A DNA stretch of 64,000 nt from Hymenopus coronatus (lineage: Eukaryota > Arthropoda > Insecta > Mantodea > Hymenopodidae): positions 112,868,620 through 112,932,619 of the forward strand of contig CM060900.1 in NCBI GenBank assembly GCA_030762935.1, in the 5' to 3' direction. Position 1 is the first letter of the stretch; the number at the start of each line of letters is the position of its first letter. Both the position numbers and the translations under genes were made by a program. Positions 23,061 through 34,700 of this stretch are shown one piece after another. The notes beneath the pieces were generated by a model, which saw nothing but the letters and a program-made list of their open reading frames with translations, was not told the origin of the DNA and made no database searches.

Positions 23061-24363
23061 AACTACATCCAAAAACATTAATTGAAAACATTCTGTATTT
23101 AAAATGTATGAAATAATATTATGTTTGTTTACATGGTGGATTATTACTAATACTGGAAAGGAAAACAAGATTTGTAAACCAGACTTTACAAAGATTTGGA
23201 TTTTCAGTTACCCATGCTGCCATTCTTGCCAACTGTACCTATAGCTACCTCTCTAAATATAACCATGAAGCTCTTTGCATGAAATTGTTTTGATTCTGAA
23301 GACTTCTAAAGGTTGATAGTTTATACCCTAATACATAATGGGTTGCCACTCTCCTGTATTTGAGACCAAAGAAGCTTGTCCTTTATTGATTTTGTATCAG
23401 AAATTAAAAATCCCATATTTAACAAGTAAAGCTATGGCCATTTTTATATTTCAATATTTTTTCATAAGGGTGTTAATAATGTGTAAAATCAATTTCAAAA
23501 GCCCCTTATGCATGCTTTCTATGACCAATAACAAAATTGAATCTTTCTCTGCAGTGATTACAAGAGATTTTACAAGTTTACAACCATCACATCACTAAAA
23601 TCACCTGCATATCTAAGAACGTATTATTTATATACTTTTACTCACCCTAGTGTGCTACTATAAAGCTTTAAAAAGTCTTACTACTATTTTTGTACTTCAT
23701 TGAAATATACCACAAGTACTTTGTTTGCTTTGGTTCATTACAACATTGTTTCCCTAGCTTTCTGAAGGATAGCATTCATATCATTTATATCATCCATAGT
23801 TGGTGTTCATATTGCACAATTTGGAACTATCAGTATTTGATTACAACTTGTCACTAGCCATTACAAACCTGAGTTTCCCTAGTTTTCTGAGCTGTAGTGT
23901 CCCCAGCTCCAGTTTTAAAAGAGGTAGCATTAGATATAAAAAAAGGTTCAGAGAGGATGCAGCATAGAATAGGTAAAATAGAGAGTAGTGTTGCTGCGGG
24001 ATGATGCATTTACTGCAAAACCCAGCTAAACAGTACCAATTTTAGAAACTGCAAAATGCAGAGGTTGATAATAACCTTAATGCAATTAATGCTGTTAGAT
24101 GGCAGTAGCAGTTAACTATTACTTTTACTGCCATGCAATCACTATGTGCCTTTAATGCAATAAATGTGAAATAAGTAATGATGAATCAATGAATACTAAA
24201 TGTGACAATCATAAAAAATGAGAAACATAATTTAAAATTAATGGCTTAAAACGTATTTTCATTTATAAACTATGTTCCCTTGGTCCTATCATTTTAAATA
24301 TGTACTCCTTTCATGTACAAAGTATAAATAATTAGTTTGAGAGTAATAAAATTCACATAAACT
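23061..24363. other. no recognisable feature
   Basis: AT-rich DNA without defensible ORFs, RNA genes or clear repeats. Confidence 0.4.
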
Positions 24364-24851
24364 TTGAAAAAACAAAAGTTTTGCACAAAGCATAAAAACA
24401 TCACAGATCTAAGGATAGAATATGAAAATAACCTGATTGCAGAAGCCTGTAATACAAAATTCCTAGGCCTAATAGTTTTGCTTAATTCACTTCCCTCTTC
24501 TATAAAAGAATTGCAAATGAACAAAAACCAATTTAGATCGGAATTAAAAAGATACCTTATTAAGCACCTTCTATATAGAGGAGAATTTCATTCAATCAAA
24601 AAACACTGGTAATACCATAATATTGTAAATATAATAAACATGAATATTCTAAGAATGGAAGTATACGAGTAGGCTTTTGAAAACAGACATGTAATTGAAA
24701 ATTATGCAAAACTGACACCTCTGAAAATTCATTGTCAGAGTTATTATTTGTAAATGTATTAATAAGTATGAATAAATATAATTCTTGACATGATCTACAT
24801 CCTAGAGTTGGGGCTTTTGAGTCTAATGTCAAAATAGGATCTACAGATTGC
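24364..24851 (+). pseudogene. non-LTR RT C-terminal relic with 3' UTR
   Basis: An 82-codon frame joins two separated parts of an RT C-terminus. NITDLRIEYENNLI plus TKFLGL is the post-catalytic region of CR1/Jockey-type RT, and NSLPSSIKELQMNKNQFRSE with LKRYLIKHLLYRGEF is the extreme C-terminal tail of such proteins. The sequence between is missing, so an internal deletion fused them in frame. About 240 bp of 3' UTR follows and runs straight into the GAAT repeat array, as 3' tails of such elements do. Confidence 0.6.
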
Positions 24852-25170
24852 AATGAATGAATGAATGAATGAATGAATGAATGAATGAATGAATGAATGA
24901 ATGAATGAATGAATGAATGAATGAATGAATGAATGAATGAATGAATGAATGAATGAATGAATGAATGAATGAATGAATGAATGAATGAATGAATGAATGA
25001 ATGAATGAATGAATGAATGAATGAATGAATGAATGAATGAATGAATGAATGAATGAATGAATGAATGAATGAATGAATGAATGAATGAATGAATGAATGA
25101 ATGAATGAATGAATGAATGAATGAATGAATGAATGAATGAATGAATGAATGAATGAATGAATGAATGAAT
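24852..25170. repeat. (GAAT)n tetranucleotide array
   Basis: About 80 uninterrupted units. It begins at the 3' end of the RT relic, so it was probably seeded by a short repeated retrotransposon tail. The frame it opens on the minus strand (repeating HSFI) is not a gene. Confidence 0.98.
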
Positions 25171-25504
25171 GTATGTATGTATGTATGTATGTATGTATGT
25201 ATGTATGTATGTATGTATGTATGTATGTATGTATGTATGTATGTATGTATGTATGTATGTATGTATGTATGTATGTATGTATGTATGTATGTATGTATGT
25301 ATGTATGTATGTATGTATGTATGTATGTATGTATGTATGTATGTATGTATGTATGTATGTATGTATGTATGTATGTATGTATGTATGTATGTATGTATGT
25401 ATGTATGTATGTATGTATGTATGTATGTATGTATGTATGTATGTATGTATGTATGTATGTATGTATGTATGTATGTATGTATGTATGTATGTATGTATGT
25501 ATGT
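25171..25504. repeat. (GTAT)n tetranucleotide array
   Basis: About 83 units continuing the previous array with a single A-to-T change per unit and no intervening sequence. The switch is abrupt. Both strands appear open as low-complexity frames. Confidence 0.98.
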
Positions 25505-26394
25505 TTTTGTTGCGCCAATGCTTTAAAATTAATAACTTCCATCACATTCACCTTAACCAATAATTTCTCTTGGAAGCTGAAAATGACAGGGAATTGTCGG
25601 GACATAGATAGTATACAATTTAATGTTAACCTGTCTATTGCAAAATTGTGGTTATGATCTGCCTTTTCTCAAAATTCCCAGCATGCATGTGTCAAAACAC
25701 TATTGTTGAAACTTACATAGTTGGAAGGGGGGCTGAAAATAGCACAGAAGTGATAGGACCCAGAAAGTACACATTTTACAGTTATATCCCTATTTCAGAA
25801 TTGTAGTTAGGATTTAATAGTTATCTGAGGTTATATGGTAAATGAAAAAGCTGTAGATTTCATACTACAATAGTGGCACTGTTAATACACTTGGTGAACT
25901 GACATTTTAGGTTAAATGGGGAATATGATATTGCTGACCATATACATGCTTCCTATCACATATCATTCCATATTTCAACATTTTCCCACCAGTCTTAGAC
26001 TGTGGTAAATAAAGATATGATACAGCCATCTGTGATGCTATCTAATGCCAAAGACAATTCAGTACCAACACCAGAAACTCTGATGATTTAACATAGGAAT
26101 GTCTGGAGACATGTGATGGTGCTTCCATCTAGCATAGTGGTTTGGAGTACAGTTCAGGTGAAATGCAAAAGCTAAAAGTGTCCAAAAGTTAAGCATAATG
26201 CAATATTTTATTACCAAACTATCACAAGTGTAAAAGAGTTAAGCAATACATCACACATGATCTGGAATGCAATAGAGTGAGAAATAGCAGACAATTTTAA
26301 CCTAGGGACACCTTCTTATGCAAGCACAAAATCTGATGATCATTTCCACAATGACAATGATGGTGATCAGCAGCTAATATGGGGTGTGGTGACC
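25505..26394. other. no recognisable feature
   Basis: AT-rich DNA. It could include the 3' flank or inverted end of the Tc1-type element that follows, but I could not define ends. Confidence 0.4.
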
Positions 26395-27130
26395 CCTCAT
26401 GGCTACTCAGGCCTTGTGGCACCATGATATGCTCTCTATAAGGTGGTTCAAGAGCTCTGCAAGTAGCAGTTTCCATTCCTCATGGAGAGCACGTCGGAGG
26501 TCTGGAAATGTCCTCGGTGTGGGCTGGCGGGCTGGAACTCGTTTTCTTAATGCATCCCAGGCATGCTCTATAGGGTTCATATCTGGGGACATCGCTGGCC
26601 AGTCCATGCACTGGATATCTTCCCTCCCAAGATAGTTAAGATGAAGTGTGGACCAACTGCACCTCTGAAAAGTTGCATATGTGGTTCCAGTACCTTGTCT
26701 CTGTACCTCTAGGCATTCACAGTACCACCGTCGAAGATGTGGAGATCTGTACATCTATGCCTGCCCATGTGAGTATGCCACCATCACAAAATAGGCGTGT
26801 TTCCACGATGTTGGTGGGATGAAACTGGGTTCCACGTTCTCTCCAGATTGTTGTGCAACGAGAATAATTGTTCAAATTGAATTTAGGCTTATCTGTAAAC
26901 CACACGTTCCTCCATTCATTCACGGTTCAATGTTGACTTTGCTGACTCAATCATAAATGGGGCCGTATGTGTATTCAAGTGAGTGGAGCACACACTGCTG
27001 GAAGTCTGGCATAGAGGTCAACTGCCCTAAGTCTTCGGTATTCAGTTCACCTCAAAACTCGAACGCCTAAGGCGGCTGCAAGCTCGGAAGACAGTTGTTT
27101 TGCAGGCATCCTCCAACTGTGGTTTGTATC
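26395..27130 (-). pseudogene. Tc1-like transposase relic
   Basis: Minus-strand fragments in order: a degraded N-terminal region with RRLRAVDLYAR, NEWRNVWFTDKPKFNL (first catalytic Asp; the usual ES is KP here), a middle part with GGILTWAGI, a scrambled region where the second Asp block should be, and WPAMSPDMNPIEHAWDALRKRV (third Asp region) followed by a normal C-terminus. At least two frameshifts. The family is an insect Tc1 group distinct from the relic at 2.4-4.6 kb. Confidence 0.85.
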
Positions 27131-27346
27131 TGACCTACCTCTAGATGTCCGATGATTCTACCCTTTAAAACAGGGTCCAGTTAACATCTTTGTGGCATGT
27201 TGGTGCTGCCTTGTAAACATTTTGCGAAACGGCTACTCTCTGAATGGTGGATCTATTAAAAATCATGGTCATGCCTGCAGATTCCATTCCTCCATTAGAA
27301 TAATTTTTGCTGCAGAAACTCATGCAACTTCAGCTGTTTTATCTCT
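27131..27346. other. no recognisable feature
   Basis: Between two transposase relics; presumably element flanks. Nothing identified. Confidence 0.3.
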
Positions 27347-28250
27347 TCAGTGGCACTTTTCTTTTTCTTTATAGCACACACTGAACAATAAATTTACACA
27401 TAATTTGTAATCTAATAATTTACCTGTTGTTGCATTGATAGCACTGCATACTCCATACAAAGAAATGTACCTGTGCTTCATCCATGTCCCATCACAGAAA
27501 ACAGTTAAATCTATAGCAGTGTTTTCTTCCAGATTCAACAAGGTTATGTTCTTATTTCCACTTACTGCTTCTCTTATAGCCATGTCCATACTATTCTGAC
27601 ACACTTGTTCCAAAGATCTTTTAATCAAAATGATTGTTGCTCTGAACCTTGAACTGGGGCAGGGCATATTCATGCCACATAACAAGTTACCACCTTCTCT
27701 CACTATGCCAACACTTCTGAGCCCATAAGCAAACCCTGCATTTGTTTTATAACACATATATTTAAATATAGATTAAATTATTATTTTAATTTATTTAAAT
27801 ATTATGAATTAATTATTTTTTCAGGTTCTATATGATTTATACCTTTTATTGTTTTACTTTGCTGTCTTAAATGATGTGTCTTTGCCACAATTCATACAAA
27901 TTACATGCAATTTACACACTATGCCAACTCTGTTACCATCATCCACTAATTTCAAATTACCCCCACCACAAGCAGAGCATTTGCAAGCAATGTTTACTGC
28001 ACTAATTAAGCTGAAGTCAGTGTCTCTTGAATTAAATAAACAGAAATATCATCTACCTGCTTACTTAGCTTTTGCTTGGAAGAACTTGGAGGCAATATAA
28101 CGTCATAAACTGAATAAAATCTGCTCACAATTAACTGTTCTTTCATAGCAATTCTGCTATATAGTTTCTTTTCTACATTAGCTGCAGCGACAACATAGCT
28201 CGCTACAAAATTCCTGCCGAATTCACTTAAGGGTTGTGTGCAATGCATAC
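27347..28250 (-). pseudogene. Mutator-like transposase domain protein, broken
   Basis: On the minus strand from 28,250 an N-terminal frame ends near 28,025. A shifted frame continues with a zinc-ribbon-like region (CKCSACGGGNLKLVDDG, then CMNCGKDTSFKTA). After a ~100-bp mitochondrial insert the protein resumes with NAGFAYGLRSVGI, GMNMPCPSS and DLTVFCDGTWMKHR, then YGVCSAINATTGKLLDYK. The order fits the Mutator-like transposase domain found in many invertebrate genomes, with the Asp of CDGTW as a probable catalytic residue. The C-terminal remainder is missing after LLDYK. Confidence 0.65.
27757..27858 (+). pseudogene. small NUMT from the 3' part of ND5
   Basis: About 90-100 bp closely follow 49,011-49,110 of the large NUMT, including ATTATTTTTTCAGG and TCTATATGATTTATACC. 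It sits exactly between two parts of a Mutator-like transposase frame that would otherwise be adjacent, so it is an insertion into that element. Confidence 0.8.
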
Positions 28251-28569
28251 CCAGTGAAAACTGTGCACCAGCAGGGCTTATTTGCCCTGCTTTCTACCTG
28301 TTGGTCACATTGCTGGAAACTTCCAGAAACTGCCATGTGTGCAACCACTGCCAGTATTCACAAACTCATTCAGACATAATAATGCATGGCTTCAATGTCA
28401 AAGAAACTTCTGAAAGAAGCAAGTGTTCACTTGTGTGTGTGACAGCCGCAATGTCAAAAGTACTTACTGCAGCATAGGTGTTCACTTAAACACTTGTGTA
28501 ATAACAATCAGCTATGACTTACAAAGTAAGTCAAAAACACAACCAGTACCTTAGTAACAGGCAAGACAA
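28251..28569. other. no recognisable feature
   Basis: No domain seen. It may include remains of the 3' end of the LTR element to the right, but no LTR pair could be defined. Confidence 0.35.
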
Positions 28570-31070
28570 TCAAGGTGTGCTACTAATCTCTTACCCTGAG
28601 GCAACCTCTGGGTGCGGTAGACATAATCAGTCATCATCTTCAGAACAAGTTATGGGCCCTTGTCATGGTTGTTGAAGTTTGAGGCAGCATCCCTAGGTGC
28701 AGGTTGGGCAATATAGCCACACAAAATCACCTGGCTGGAAACCTTGGCTGTTGGTCTACTGGTCATAATGAGTCTTCATCTGGTCGCTCGATATCTGAAT
28801 GTGTTGATGCTCTATCTGCATGTTATGAAGTTGGTCTAAGAGATTCTCCAAGTAGTCTACTTTAGGCTGTTCTACCCCTGGAGGATTTCCAAACATCAGA
28901 TCGCACGGTAGAAGCAGCTCCCTAACAAATACCAAACTGGCTGGTGTCAATCCAATAATGTCGTGGGTTGAAGAGCGGTAAACCAGCAAGGAAAGTGGCA
29001 CTCTCACATCCAACCTCTCTGGTGATTGGCCACAACCTTCCTCAAATGTTCTTCTGGACTTTGATGTACCACTCAACCATGCCATCTGGCTGTGGTTGGA
29101 GAGGTGTTGTGAGTGTCTTGTGTACTCCAAGACAAGTCTTTCTCATCAGATTAGACTCGAAGTTGTTGCCCTGATCACTGTGCAGTTCCAAAGGTACCCC
29201 ATAGCAACAAAACAGTTTTCTATGAGGCAGTTCGAGATGGTCTGGGCCTCCTGGTTAGGGATGGCGTACACCTCCAGTCACTTGGTGAAGTAATCCTTAG
29301 TGACCAATTGATACTTGTTGCCCCTATCTGACACAGGGAATGCCCAGCTACATCAATGGTTGTGTGTTCAAAGGTGCTCCCATGTTATACTGCTGCATCG
29401 ACCCCAGCTCCTGGTATGCGGTCCACAAATTTCTGCACGTATGAGATTTGTGGCACCACCTCTAAGCGTCTGCTCATTGTCTCAGCCAGTAGTACCAATG
29501 GTTAGGTCTCAAATGTCCTCCTGAAGTACCTGCATATACTTCATCCAGGACTTCCGTGACCTTACTCCAAATTGGAGGTTCAGCTACTCACCATTAAGTG
29601 ATTCCCATATCCAGAACAGTACTCCTTCTTTGGTTTTCAATGAGTCCATTGAACCCAGTAGGACTTATACACACCAATTCTGGGTGTGATGTCTTCCCAG
29701 CTCGGTCTAGTCCCTGACTCCACTTCTCTCAGGATTGGCCCTTCCTCAGACCTGGGCTATCCCATCAGCTGCGGGCTCCACTGAAATGACACGGACAGCT
29801 GTGGTGAGCTCTTTCCCCTAAACTTTGGTGCAGTAGTCGCATGGCTCATCATGATATGCATCTGCATTGTTGTGGCTCCTTCCTTTCCAATGTTCTGACG
29901 GGAAATTACTCTCTTGGAGCCTCTGGGCCTCCAGGTGCTTGAAGCTCAATGGCTGTAACAGGGCAGGGTGGTCAGTCCTCTGGTGGAATGGCTGACCATA
30001 CAGGTACCTGCGGAAGTGCTCTAGTGCCTTCACTACCGAAGGAAGATCTCACCAGGTAACACAGTAGTTCTTTTCTGTCTTGGAGAGTGTCTTGCTGTAG
30101 TATTCTAAAAAATGCTCCTGGCTAAACTGGACCTGGGATTGAATGCCTCCAATGTCGATGTTGCTGGCATCAGTGTACACAATAAATTCACTACCAAGTT
30201 GTTGAAATCCTAAAATAGGTGCACTGCAGAGTGCTGAGTTGAGCACCTGGAACGTGCTCTCTGACTTTTCTGACCAGGAGTAAGGCTGGTGCTCTTCTAT
30301 CAGAGGAGTGAGGGGTTCTGCAATGTTGGAGAAACCACTGATGGACCAGTGTAGTAGCTGCATAGGACCAGAGACCTTCACAGCTCTCACTTGTCTTTCG
30401 GGTGAGGCCAATCTTCCCCAGGTCCATGGCCACCCTAGTTGGTGAGACTATGTGGCCCAAATAGTTCAACTCCTTGCAGAAGAGTTGGCACATCTTTGTG
30501 TTCAGCTTCAGGTAAGCTGCCTGCAGCCTTTTGCAGCATCTTGGACAGGTTCTCAAGATGATCATCCAAATTGTGGCCTATGATGATATCTAGATAAAGC
30601 AGGCAGGCATCATAAGTCAACCATCTCATCACAGACTCCATGAGGTGCTGGAAGGTGGAGGGCACATTGCAGAGGCCAAAGGGCATTACCATAAATTGCC
30701 AAAGCACTTTGTCAGGTGAGAATGTGGTCTTCCCCTTATCTCTGGGATCTAAGACCACCTGCCAGTATCCCAATTTCAAGTCCAAATGCAAGAACCACTG
30801 GGCATAAGCAAGTGTGTCCAGGGTGTCATCAACCCTTGATAACTGGAAACAGTCGTTTCTGGTGATGGTATTCAATTTCCTGTACTCCATGCAGAACCCT
30901 AGCTCACCATTCTTCTTCTTCATCACCAAGACTACAGGGAAGCACGAAGGGCCTGGATTCTTCAGTGATGCCCCTAGATCTCATTTCCTTCAGCATCTCC
31001 CGTACCTCTGCCTGTTTTGCCAGAGGAATACATCATGGTGGTTGCCGGACAGGTCAGGCGCCTCCAGAGT
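28570..31070 (-). mobile_element. Ty3/Gypsy-type LTR retrotransposon fragment (RT to integrase)
   Basis: Minus-strand order RT, RNase H, integrase is that of Ty3/Gypsy (integrase last). No LTRs, gag or protease were found. The copy is cut off upstream of RT, close to the start of the satellite block at about 31,150. Confidence 0.8.
28756..31060 (-). pseudogene. Ty3/Gypsy pol relic
   Basis: RT (31,000-30,435) has LDLKLGYWQVVLDP (motif A) and MPFGLCNVPSTFQHLM (motif B). The catalytic box reads YLDI where the family has YLDD, so the second catalytic Asp is lost. RNase H follows (about 30,190 to 29,820) with FIVYTDASNIDIGG and KTLSKTEKNYCVTW, then FRRYLYGQPFHQRTDHPALL. The integrase core is traceable near 29,300-29,150, where a GVPLELHSDQG-type segment can be read. 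The C-terminal region is 29,130-28,756 (LVYRSSTHDIIGLTPASLVF). Several frameshifts and stops; inactive. Confidence 0.85.
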
Positions 31071-31149
31071 CAATATTAATGTATACTCAGCTTTAAACTT
31101 TAAAATATCTAAATTTAAATATTTTATATAAATGAAAACGGCACATATA

Positions 31150-31904
31150 TGAACTATAACAAGAATTACAATGATATTATTCTTAATTTATTCCAGTTAG
31201 AAAAGTTCTGACAAAACAATGTTGCCTACACTTTGTATTCAAAATAGTCAATATTACATACTTAAATACTACAAAACAAGCGGGAGGGCTCAGGGAAAAT
31301 CAAGGCGCAAATCCTTTGGGCCTACTGAAGGTAATCATCAATGAAAAGGTGCACAAGCAATTTTTATTAAAAGGAGAATTATAATGAGATTATCTCATGT
31401 TCTATTTTTTTATAAAATAAAATATTTCATAAAGATTGGTTTTTAAAAGAATTCAAAATAATAAAGATGAGGATGCGATAGCTTGAATTAAAAAGTATTG
31501 GATTCTGAAAATCCAAAGAATTGACGTGTTTAGCACATAAGAAATGCACAACTTAAATGAGCCATTACTTTTAAAAACCTCATTAAACTTGACCCTTTGA
31601 TACTTGCTTACCCACAGAGCACTCCTGCAAATGGAGTGAAAAGCAAGTTTGAAACGAACACATGTAACCCACAACTATTATGTGAGAACTATTTGCTGCA
31701 AGAATTGTTACTAATGTGTACATTTACAACAAGAATTACAATGTTGTTATTCTTTACTTATTCCAGTTAGAAAAGTTCTGACAAAACAGTGTTGCTTACA
31801 CTTTGTATTCGTGGTATCCAAAATAGTCAATTTTAAATACTTAAATACGACAAAACAAGCGGGACGGCTCAGGGAAAATCTCGGCGCATATCCCTTGGGC
31901 CTAC
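31150..31904. repeat. ~580-bp satellite, block 1 (about 1.3 units)
   Basis: Unit anchor GGGCCTACTGAAGG at 31,318 and GGGCCTAC at 31,897 (579 bp apart). Shared blocks with other units include CAGTTAGAAAAGTTCTGACA and ATCATCAATGAAAAGG. The left edge against the Gypsy relic is blurred. Confidence 0.9.
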
Positions 31905-32303
31905 TTCAACAATGATCAGAGCAAATTGCAGGCAGCCACCAACAGATTCTTCAGGACGTTTCCACCAAAAACTCATGCCCTTACACACACACCCGAAACA
32001 CCAGACATCACTACTGAAAACACACCAAGACTCCCTAGCGCTATACTCAGGGCCCTCGGGCCATGTTTATAGACTATCAAGCCATTCCTTGTTGCAGCCC
32101 ACATGCTGCAGCAACATCAACTTCACCACTAATCACGGAGGTGCTATCGCGGAACTCCATCATACCCCATTCACTCTTCCTTTCCTATCTCATTCTTCCT
32201 TCCATTATTTCCTCACGAATCTTCATCCAATGGCGAGATAAGCCATTCTTTCAACCTTCCAACTCTCTCTCTCTCTCTGTCTCCCCTTTCCAAAAAAAAA
32301 AAA
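31905..32303 (+). pseudogene. 3' end fragment of a non-LTR element with A-tract
   Basis: One open frame of about 50 codons begins NNDQSKLQAATNRFF and ends near ILRALGPCL, which could be an ORF2 C-terminus. A pyrimidine-rich UTR with (CT)n at 32,263-32,278 follows, then a run of about 12 A. The A-tract is immediately followed by what looks like the 5' leader of the next copy, a head-to-tail arrangement. Confidence 0.45.
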
Positions 32304-32729
32304 TTACCCATGGCATGGTGTTCTTTTTTGGGTAGTAGGTGGTGTCCGGGAAGTGCTTCTGGTGGTAAAGGGTGTGTTTTTGTGAGTACAACTTTGGATA
32401 TCTACATTGCCGATACTGCTTTGCCGGTGCGAAAACCTATGTGGTCGAGCGAGTGAGTGTTCCTTCTCCCACCATAGCGTTGGCGCACTGCTGCGTGCTG
32501 TATCGTGTGTGCTGAAGTGTTTCTCCAAGTGTTTCGTTTTATTAAGTGCTTCACAAACAATGACGTATGCGCCGTCAAACTAAAGTGGTAGCCTATAACA
32601 CATACCGTGTGCTAGTGTTGGTGAAACGTGTGCTGTGCTCGTGTGATTTATACTCCTAATTAAGTCACACAGCCAGCCACTCAGCGCAGCAAGGGGCTGT
32701 ATGCCCTTGTTGCACGGACCGCCAGCAGC

Positions 32730-34682
32730 CATGCCATCCAACGCTCTCAATGCCGCTGCCGCCGCTGCCGAAAGCCTCTCCAACCCCCTCCACTCCCAGC
32801 CACCTGGGCAAGCTACCACTGCCAGCGTTCCCCTCTCCTCCCTTCCGGCCACGCTCGGCCAGCTGACCTAGCGTTGCAGTAAACTTGGCAAACTACTCCA
32901 ATTCTGACCTCGCCGTCTCCCGACTTTACCTTGTAAGCGGAGGCGACATGCAAACCTTCCTGGACCAACCACTTATTGTCGATCCATCCTACCCTCTCCC
33001 CCCTGAGGCTGCCAGCTTACTCTGGCTCGAAAAAATCGCTAGGTCAAAACACATTACCGACCTAACGCAAACAACCATATCTCAACTGGAGAGGGTGGGA
33101 GGCAGCACCCCGCCTCCACCCCAATACAGGTGTTGAAAACCATCGCTGCACATCAACTGCGAATCAGGGCAATTGATCAATATTTGTTTGATCATGAAAA
33201 GTCCCTGCATTCCTCAACTCAGTGGCAGACACCTGCCCAACGACATGTTGCGAGGAGCACCCGACCTGCATCTTCCTCTCTCCCCACCCCATCACAAACT
33301 CATACGCCTCCCTCCAAGAGGAGGCCGCAGAACATTACCAGCAGTCGCCAACCGGCGCCTAAAAGCGACGAAAGAACAGTCAGACAACTACTGCCATGGA
33401 CACCAGCGATGCCGCCGTGCCTCCCACCCGCACTCCAGCACAGCCTTCCACAAATGTCCCTCACCAGACAACCAACCCTTCCTGCGCGGGGCCCCAAGAA
33501 CCCCCCCCCCAATCAGTGAGGCGGCCCCCGCCAATATACCTAAAAAAAAAACCCAAGGACGGACGCACCATCACCTCCGATCCAGGGAAAGCCGCCTTCA
33601 ACTTCGAAGTGCGCAACATGAGGGGGACCGTGGCGCTTCGGTGCGGCACCCCTGCTGAACATCGCGACCTACGCCAGTACCTTGAATCAAAATCTGTTGA
33701 ATTCATTTGTCACCTGCTCCCTGAGGAGAAAAGCCTACAGGTGACCATCAAGGATTTACCCATCTATATCGAGGGAGAGGAACTCGAGGAGGAACTTCGC
33801 CGGAGCCGCCTCCGCACAATCCGGACAGCAGAGCTACTTCCTCACTACAGAGTAGCTCTCACCAAAACACTAGACGCCGAAGCAATCTACAAATTGGATC
33901 GCCTATTCTCGGCAATCATCCAGGTGGAGCACTACCGCCCCCCTCCACGACCCCTCCAGTGCCTCAATTGCCAGCAGTTTACACATAATGCTGCCAGCTG
34001 CAAGCTACGCCCCGCCTGCTCCTTCTGTGGGGAGCGTGGACATCGGAGAGACTCCTGCGCCAAGGTCGGGCAACCTGGTGCCCAGAAACGTTGCGCCAAC
34101 TGCGGCGACAACCATAGTTGCCGGTATGCCCGTTGCCCGGTGTAGCAGGAGTCACGCTTTGAAATGGAAAGCAGGACACACAACACACCCCCGTCCAGAG
34201 TCAACATCCCGCCGAGGGTACCGAACCCCCTGAACCTCCCCAGGGAGGCCTTTTTCGGAACTCGGTACCCCGGCATTCCTGCTTCCTCCTACGCAGCAGC
34301 TCTCCACCCACCCACACCCACATCCCCACCTAAAGCCACTGCTGCGCCTGCGGCTCCACCACTGCACCGCCAGCAACCGCAGACAAACCCTATCCCTCCA
34401 CCCACCTCCTCTCAACCCTCCCGCCCAGTACCAGCTCCCGCACCCAATCCCACTCCCCTCCCGGGGCCACCTCGCCCCCCCCCAGACTTCCAGCAGCAAC
34501 AAACACACCACCACCTCAGCCGAAAAAGTCCGCGCCGACCACTTTCGACCCGGCCTTCTTTGAAGTCATCAACCGCATCCCGGATCACCTGCAAATTCAG
34601 ATCTCGGCGGAACTGATCGAGGCCCTCACTTCCCGCCCTCCCCACATTTCCCCAATGAAAATCCTCACCCACACTGTCTTCT
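32730..34682 (+). pseudogene. element I ORF1 (Gag-like, zinc knuckles)
   Basis: Proline- and alanine-rich N-terminal part in two shifted frames (32,730-32,869 and 32,885-33,136, then 33,130 on). The main frame starts at 33,396 and includes a segment with FNFEVRNMRGTVALRCGT, a conserved region ending VEHYRPPPRPLQ, then three zinc knuckles: CLNCQQFTHNAASC, CSFCGERGHRRDSC and CANCGDNHSCRYARC. An in-frame TAG at 34,143 follows the third knuckle, and the same frame continues with a proline-rich tail to 34,616. The ORF1 of Jockey-clade elements binds RNA and forms particles with the transcript. Broken by frameshifts and one stop. Confidence 0.8.
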
Positions 34683-34700
34683 AATTTTACCTCCACAACC

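Noticed and set aside
24841..25605. 254-codon minus-strand ORF of repeating HTYI and HSFI units and plus-strand MYVC repeat ORFs
   Set aside because: Pure translation of the tetranucleotide array; no gene evidence.
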